DNA of 9,417 nucleotides from Clostridiales bacterium (GTDB lineage: Bacteria; Bacillota_A; Clostridia; Christensenellales; Christensenellaceae), in contig QANA01000003.1 of NCBI GenBank assembly GCA_003149735.1, forward strand, positions 1 through 9,417. The letters run 5' to 3'. The notes under the pieces were generated by a model, which saw only the letters and a list, made by a program, of their open reading frames with translations, was not told where the DNA came from and did no database searches. This document shows, one piece after another, positions 6,186 to 9,417 of this stretch. The stretch's first letter is position 1, and each line of letters opens with the position of its first letter. Made by a program: the position numbers and the translations under genes.

Positions 6186-7267
6186 TGGGATGTTTTCTGC
6201 ATAAAAGCAAAGTAGAAAATCAGCCAGAGGCAGAGTATGCCTAAAGGCAGAAACCACAGGAAGGTAGTTTCAAAAGCGGGCAGAAGAACAGTGGGTATGG
6301 TAGAAGAGCACGAGGCATCCAATGGAATGATTCTCAGGAGCAATGCAGTAAATGCAGCAGAAAGAATCCCTTGGATGCTTTTGTGTATCAAAAAATGTCT
6401 CGTGCGGAGTCCGGCGGAAGCAGCTAATGCAGTGGTTTGGCTGTATATGGAAATGCCGCCGAATGAAATCAGAAAACTCAGATAGATGAGGCGAGTTGGA
6501 AGCGGGAAAATGGCGGAATTAGTGCAGCCGGTTGTCATTTCCAATAGCCCCAATATGACTTTACAGGCAGGGGCAGATAAATGAAATTTTTGAAGTAGCT
6601 GCACAATAGTACTGGTATAGACGGCGTATATGATCATGAAGCCACATACGAGGAGCATACTTTTAATACAGGAAGTAGTAGCTTCTGCAAGTGCACTGCC
6701 AAAATCCGATGTGGTTATAGGCGACAGAGAGAAGGCGGGTTTGGAAAGTTGTTCTGCATGCTCTGTATGCTGATAACGTCTGCCAGTTATAAGACAAATA
6801 CAGAGCGCAGATAGATAATGCGGCCATAAAAGATAGGTTGCATAGGTTGCGCTGCCCAACATTCCCATACAGACACTGCCCAGAATAAACATAGGGCCGG
6901 AAGTGCTGACACAGCTTAACAGCATTTCTGCTTGATTTTTAGAAAGTTGATGCTGTCTATAGAGATCAGTAGTTAACTTGGCACCGATGGGATAACCGGA
7001 AAGAGCGGAAGATAGAAAAAGATAGGAAAAATGTCCATCAAATCCAAATATTTTGCGGGTGAGTGGCTGCAGCAATTGTGAAAGCGGGTTTAAAATACGC
7101 AAGGAGATCAGCAGGCTTATGGCTGTAGAGAAAGAAAATAAAGCAGGTACAACCGAAACAGCCCAAAGAGACATGGCTTCGCGGGCACTCTCCATTGCAA
7201 TTTGAGGAAAACAGAGAGTCAGAATACAAAAGGAGCCGATCAGATATAGTGGATAATAGCGTTTCAA
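6182..7267 (-). CDS. ylbJ: Sporulation integral membrane protein YlbJ-like (nucleoside-recognition/Gate domain)
   Basis: This is a polytopic membrane protein of 361 residues with about eight hydrophobic segments, the first at residues 8-24. Conserved YlbJ features are SGYPIGAK (90-97), STSGPMFILG (121-130), LEMTTGC (242-248) and GGISIYSQ (270-277). Two halves, each with a Gate-type domain, suggest a transporter-like fold. In Bacillus subtilis YlbJ belongs to the mother-cell (sigma E) programme and is needed for normal spore formation; its transported substrate is unknown. The start is TTG on the minus strand with an AAGGGGG site 6 nt upstream. It is slightly shorter than the B. subtilis protein (about 408). 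It is convergent with the coiled-coil gene and divergent from the patatin gene, with 60 bp between. Confidence 0.9.
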   Translation of the reverse strand: MKRYYPLYLIGSFCILTLCFPQIAMESAREAMSLWAVSVVPALFSFSTAISLLISLRILNPLSQLLQPLTRKIFGFDGHFSYLFLSSALSGYPIGAKLTTDLYRQHQLSKNQAEMLLSCVSTSGPMFILGSVCMGMLGSATYATYLLWPHYLSALCICLITGRRYQHTEHAEQLSKPAFSLSPITTSDFGSALAEATTSCIKSMLLVCGFMIIYAVYTSTIVQLLQKFHLSAPACKVILGLLEMTTGCTNSAIFPLPTRLIYLSFLISFGGISIYSQTTALAASAGLRTRHFLIHKSIQGILSAAFTALLLRIIPLDASCSSTIPTVLLPAFETTFLWFLPLGILCLWLIFYFAFMQKTSH

Positions 7268-7327
7268 TGATGACCCCCTTGGAGAAAATCTATTCTGCTT
7301 TATTGATATGGGAGGAAAAAGAAGAAT

Positions 7328-8107
7328 ATGAACGGGAAAAGGAAAAAATTGGGATTAGTGTTGAGTGCAGGTGCTTCAAGAGGATTTGCACATATAGGAG
7401 TGCTGCAATCTCTACAGGCACATAAAATTCCCGTGGACGTCATTACGGGAACCAGCATGGGGGCGTTGCTTGGAGGAATTTATGCGACCGGGGCAGATAT
7501 CGATTATATGGCGCGTTTTTCAAAGCATGTAGCCGTTTCTAAATTTTTGGATTTTTCATTAAAAGATGGCGGTATCGTGCGCGGAAAAAAAGTAGAAGAG
7601 TTGATGAAAATATTGACAGGCAATAAAAGTATTGAACAGTTACAGATTCCTTTTGCTTGTGCGGCAATCAATGTGGTAAACGGACAAGTAGAAATTTTTA
7701 AAAAAGGAGGACTGTATGAAGCGATACGCGCCAGTATTTCCATGCCCGGAATTTTTGCTCCCTATGAGATAAACGGTAACTATTATATCGACGGAGGTAC
7801 ATTGGCACGTATGCCGATCTCTTCCGCAAAAGAATTAGGTGCAGAAGTAATTGTGGCAGTAGACGTATCTTGGCGGGGGCAGGATTTGCCGGTCCCCAAA
7901 AACTCCATAGGAGCATTGCAGTCGGCATTGAGTATTGCAACGTGGTATGTTTCTTCGCAACAAGAAAAAGAAGCAGATCTGTTGATTACGCCGGATGTGT
8001 TCAAAATTAATCCTTTTTCGGCAAAAGAGTGTGAATTCTGTATTGAACAGGGGCGTGCCGCTACGGATGAAAAGATTGAAGCAATCCGTGCGTTGCTGGA
8101 AAATTAA
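7328..8107 (+). CDS. Patatin-like phospholipase (RssA/YchK type)
   Basis: This is a predicted cytosolic serine lipid acyl hydrolase of 259 residues. The oxyanion-hole motif is AGASRGFAHIG (14-24), the nucleophile elbow GTSMG has S43, and the catalytic aspartate is D155 in YIDGG, giving the patatin Ser-Asp dyad. The conserved SMPGIFAPYE segment (138-147) precedes it. There is no signal peptide. The ATG at 7328 has GGAGG (7311-7315) 12 nt upstream, rather distant but with no better start. Bacterial single-domain patatins of this size are generally of unknown physiological role. Its position beside ylbJ may hint at envelope or spore lipid work, but that is only inference. It ends in a TTAA shared with tmcAL. 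Confidence 0.92.
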   Translation: MNGKRKKLGLVLSAGASRGFAHIGVLQSLQAHKIPVDVITGTSMGALLGGIYATGADIDYMARFSKHVAVSKFLDFSLKDGGIVRGKKVEELMKILTGNKSIEQLQIPFACAAINVVNGQVEIFKKGGLYEAIRASISMPGIFAPYEINGNYYIDGGTLARMPISSAKELGAEVIVAVDVSWRGQDLPVPKNSIGALQSALSIATWYVSSQQEKEADLLITPDVFKINPFSAKECEFCIEQGRAATDEKIEAIRALLEN

Positions 8108-9273
8108 AGCACAATCAATGGTTGTGTATAATCTTGCCCACTGGGAGCCATAGGTTGAGAAGCGAGTGCATAGAGATTCGTGGCGCGAATATCCAACAGG
8201 AGAGAAGGATGCGTCGTTTGCCGTGGAAGTTGTGTGTAAAAAGCGATTTGAGTATGTTTGGCGCAGAGTGAAAGTAAAGAAAGGCTTTCTTTTCTGACAC
8301 CTAAAACGCGGGCGTAGCGGGGAGCGTTTTGAATCTCATCGGATAAGGATGTTGTAATTCCCAATAATGTATTTAAAAGAATACGTTTGAGACGTGCCAT
8401 AGTGAAACGCTTGGATTTGCACAGCTGCAGTAATTCAGCATAACTGCGAGCCTGATGCGCGGCATGGAAAAGACGGTTTTCCAACCCTTCTGTCACATCA
8501 CGAATTTTGGAAAGCGCCTGAGGAGTAGTGCTGCGAAGACAATATAAAAGGGCTTGAAAAAGCGCGTCTTCCCGTACCGGATATTGATAGAGGGCCAAAT
8601 CCTGAGGTTTAACATATTGTTGCCATTGTCCGGTGCCGCCGATAATACTGGTTCGCATTGCAGTGGCAGAGGCAAATTGCGGCTGAAGTTCTGTGGCATG
8701 ATAGTCGGAATGGCGGGGAATGGCGTAAGGTTGAATTTGGCTGTTCCAGAAACGCAGGGCACGCAAATACTCGATAGCCAGAATATTATTGGGTAGAGAT
8801 AAAATATCGCCGTAAAAAGGGCTCATGACATGTGCGATTGCGGTATGCTGTGCTTTGGGATAGCTGCAACCGGATTGCAGGGTTTGGGTCAGAACTTTTC
8901 GATAGTCAGCCGGCTGAGCTTCCAAGACCGAGGCAATTTCATTCAGCAAGGCAAGATCTGCCGTTTCTGCACCAAAACTTAAAGTGTCGATACACTGCAG
9001 CCCGTTTAGAACAGCAATTGCTCCGCGGGCAAAATCTCTTGAAGAGGAAAGGACGGAATGGGCAGGCAGTTCCAGCACCATATCGGCTCCGCCACGCAAT
9101 GCCATATTAGTACGCGTCCATTTATCGAACAGAGCAGGTTCTCCGCGCTGTACAAAGTTACCGCTCATGATTACGATAATCTTGTCCTGAGCGTTTTTGC
9201 GTGTCTGACTGATGTGATACGCATGTCCGTTGTGAAATGGGTTATATTCGGCGATTATGGCGGAGATTTTCAT
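8104..9273 (-). CDS. tmcAL: tRNA(Met) cytidine acetate ligase TmcAL (YlbM)
   Basis: It forms N4-acetylcytidine at C34 of elongator tRNA-Met using acetate and ATP through an acetyl-adenylate, unlike the acetyl-CoA-dependent TmcA of enterobacteria. It has 389 residues. The nucleotidyltransferase motif AEYNPFHNGH (8-17) contains HNGH, followed by MSGNFVQRGEPA (36-47), LPNNILAIEYL (160-170) and ASATAMR (201-207), all characteristic of the family. The ATG has an AAAAGGA ribosome site about 6 nt upstream. It is slightly shorter than B. subtilis YlbM (about 415). It is divergent from the acetate kinase gene with 115 bp between and convergent with the patatin gene. A weak hairpin near its stop (8110-8126) may help termination. 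Confidence 0.95.
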   Translation of the reverse strand: MKISAIIAEYNPFHNGHAYHISQTRKNAQDKIIVIMSGNFVQRGEPALFDKWTRTNMALRGGADMVLELPAHSVLSSSRDFARGAIAVLNGLQCIDTLSFGAETADLALLNEIASVLEAQPADYRKVLTQTLQSGCSYPKAQHTAIAHVMSPFYGDILSLPNNILAIEYLRALRFWNSQIQPYAIPRHSDYHATELQPQFASATAMRTSIIGGTGQWQQYVKPQDLALYQYPVREDALFQALLYCLRSTTPQALSKIRDVTEGLENRLFHAAHQARSYAELLQLCKSKRFTMARLKRILLNTLLGITTSLSDEIQNAPRYARVLGVRKESLSLLSLCAKHTQIAFYTQLPRQTTHPSLLLDIRATNLYALASQPMAPSGQDYTQPLIVL

Positions 9274-9282
9274 AAAAATTCC

Positions 9283-9311
9283 TTTTCAAATTCTCTGAAA
9301 TCATGTATACT
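9283..9311 (+). promoter_or_regulatory. Candidate sigma-A promoter for ackA
   Basis: TTTTCA (9283-9288, four of six -35 bases) is followed after 17 bp by TATACT (9306-9311, five of six -10 bases). Transcription would start near 9318, leaving a leader of about 70 nt that contains the 8-bp inverted repeat. It overlaps the opposed tmcAL promoter candidate. Confidence 0.5.
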
Positions 9312-9325
9312 TATTTAGTAATCTC

Positions 9326-9334
9326 ATTATAACA
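9326..9334 (-). promoter_or_regulatory. Candidate extended -10 promoter for tmcAL
   Basis: On the minus strand TGTTATAAT carries the TGn extension and a perfect -10 hexamer TATAAT (9326-9331). The -35 region is poor, as is usual for extended -10 promoters. Transcription would start near 9319, about 46 nt before the tmcAL ATG. Confidence 0.55.
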
Positions 9335-9340
9335 AATTTT

Positions 9341-9365
9341 GCTTTCCAGAGGAATCATGGAAAGC
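9341..9365. repeat. 8-bp perfect inverted repeat in the ackA leader
   Basis: GCTTTCCA (9341-9348) and TGGAAAGC (9358-9365) are exact reverse complements with a 9-nt loop. It lies between the candidate ackA transcription start and its ribosome binding site (GGAGG, 9375-9379) and upstream of the tmcAL -10 on the other strand. It may be an operator or an RNA hairpin in the ackA leader. It does not match the CcpA cre consensus. No T run follows, so it is not a terminator. Confidence 0.6.
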
Positions 9366-9388
9366 TGATTTATTGGAGGAAGATTGGC

Positions 9389-9417
9389 ATGACGTATATT
9401 TTGGTGATCAACGCCGG
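9389..9417 (+). CDS. ackA: Acetate kinase, N-terminal fragment (runs off window)
   Basis: Only nine full codons plus two bases are present; they translate as MTYILVINA and the next codon begins GG, consistent with Gly. This matches the start of acetate kinase, whose N terminus typically reads KILVxNAGSSS and forms the first ATP-binding strand. A strong GGAGG (9375-9379) lies 9 nt before the ATG. Acetate kinase makes ATP and acetate from acetyl phosphate. Its frequent location beside tmcAL/ylbM in Bacillota supports the call. A related acid kinase such as butyrate kinase cannot be fully excluded from so few residues. Confidence 0.75.

Noticed and set aside
5625..6257. 210-residue minus-strand open frame opposite the coiled-coil gene
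   Set aside because: It is rich in Phe, Cys and Ile because it reads the complement of Lys/Glu-rich codons; it overlaps the end of ylbJ and has no ribosome site.
8110..8126. Hairpin CACAATC/GGTTGTG after the patatin stop
   Set aside because: The 7-bp stem with a G-T pair lacks a following T tract on the plus strand and is weak on the minus strand, so I do not call it a terminator.
1..9417. CRISPR arrays, insertion sequences, phage or toxin-antitoxin genes
   Set aside because: No direct-repeat array, transposase, integrase or terminal inverted repeats were seen, and the gene content is housekeeping throughout.

Overview
The window reads as an ordinary housekeeping stretch of a low-to-mid GC Gram-positive (Bacillota) chromosome, most likely of the clostridial or Negativicutes type. 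The evidence is tRNA genes with encoded CCA ends, strong purine-rich ribosome binding sites, several TTG starts, a YlbJ-type sporulation membrane protein, and the run rsmD-coaD-(coiled-coil)-ylbJ-patatin-tmcAL-ackA. I cannot name the genus from sequence alone. No mobile element, CRISPR array, phage gene or obvious foreign DNA was seen.

Layout. Positions 1-349 hold the 5' part of a tRNA cluster on the minus strand (order of transcription Pro-TGG, Glu-CTC, a CAT-anticodon tRNA, Phe-GAA cut by the window edge). Positions 350-529 are a divergent control region with one near-consensus promoter for the tRNAs and one for the rightward operon. From 530 to 6185 seven genes run rightward, most overlapping or nearly so: miaB, an Eis-like GNAT acetyltransferase, alr, a 5-formyltetrahydrofolate cyclo-ligase, rsmD, coaD and a small coiled-coil protein. 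ylbJ (minus) meets that operon tail to tail at a shared TTAA. It is divergent from a patatin-like phospholipase (plus), which meets tmcAL (minus) at another shared TTAA. tmcAL is divergent from ackA, of which only the first nine codons are present.

How the genes fit together. Three genes act on translation RNA (MiaB on A37 of tRNAs such as tRNA-Phe, RsmD on 16S rRNA, TmcAL on elongator tRNA-Met). Alr supplies D-alanine for peptidoglycan, the cyclo-ligase serves folate metabolism, and CoaD serves coenzyme A. TmcAL uses acetate and ATP, and AckA interconverts acetate and acetyl phosphate, so the last divergent pair is metabolically linked. The parts with least known function are the coiled-coil protein after coaD and the Eis-like acetyltransferase. 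The most structured non-coding stretch is the tmcAL/ackA intergenic region, with overlapping opposed promoter candidates and an 8-bp inverted repeat. I do not see a convincing new multi-gene system; the findings are local regulatory and architectural points.
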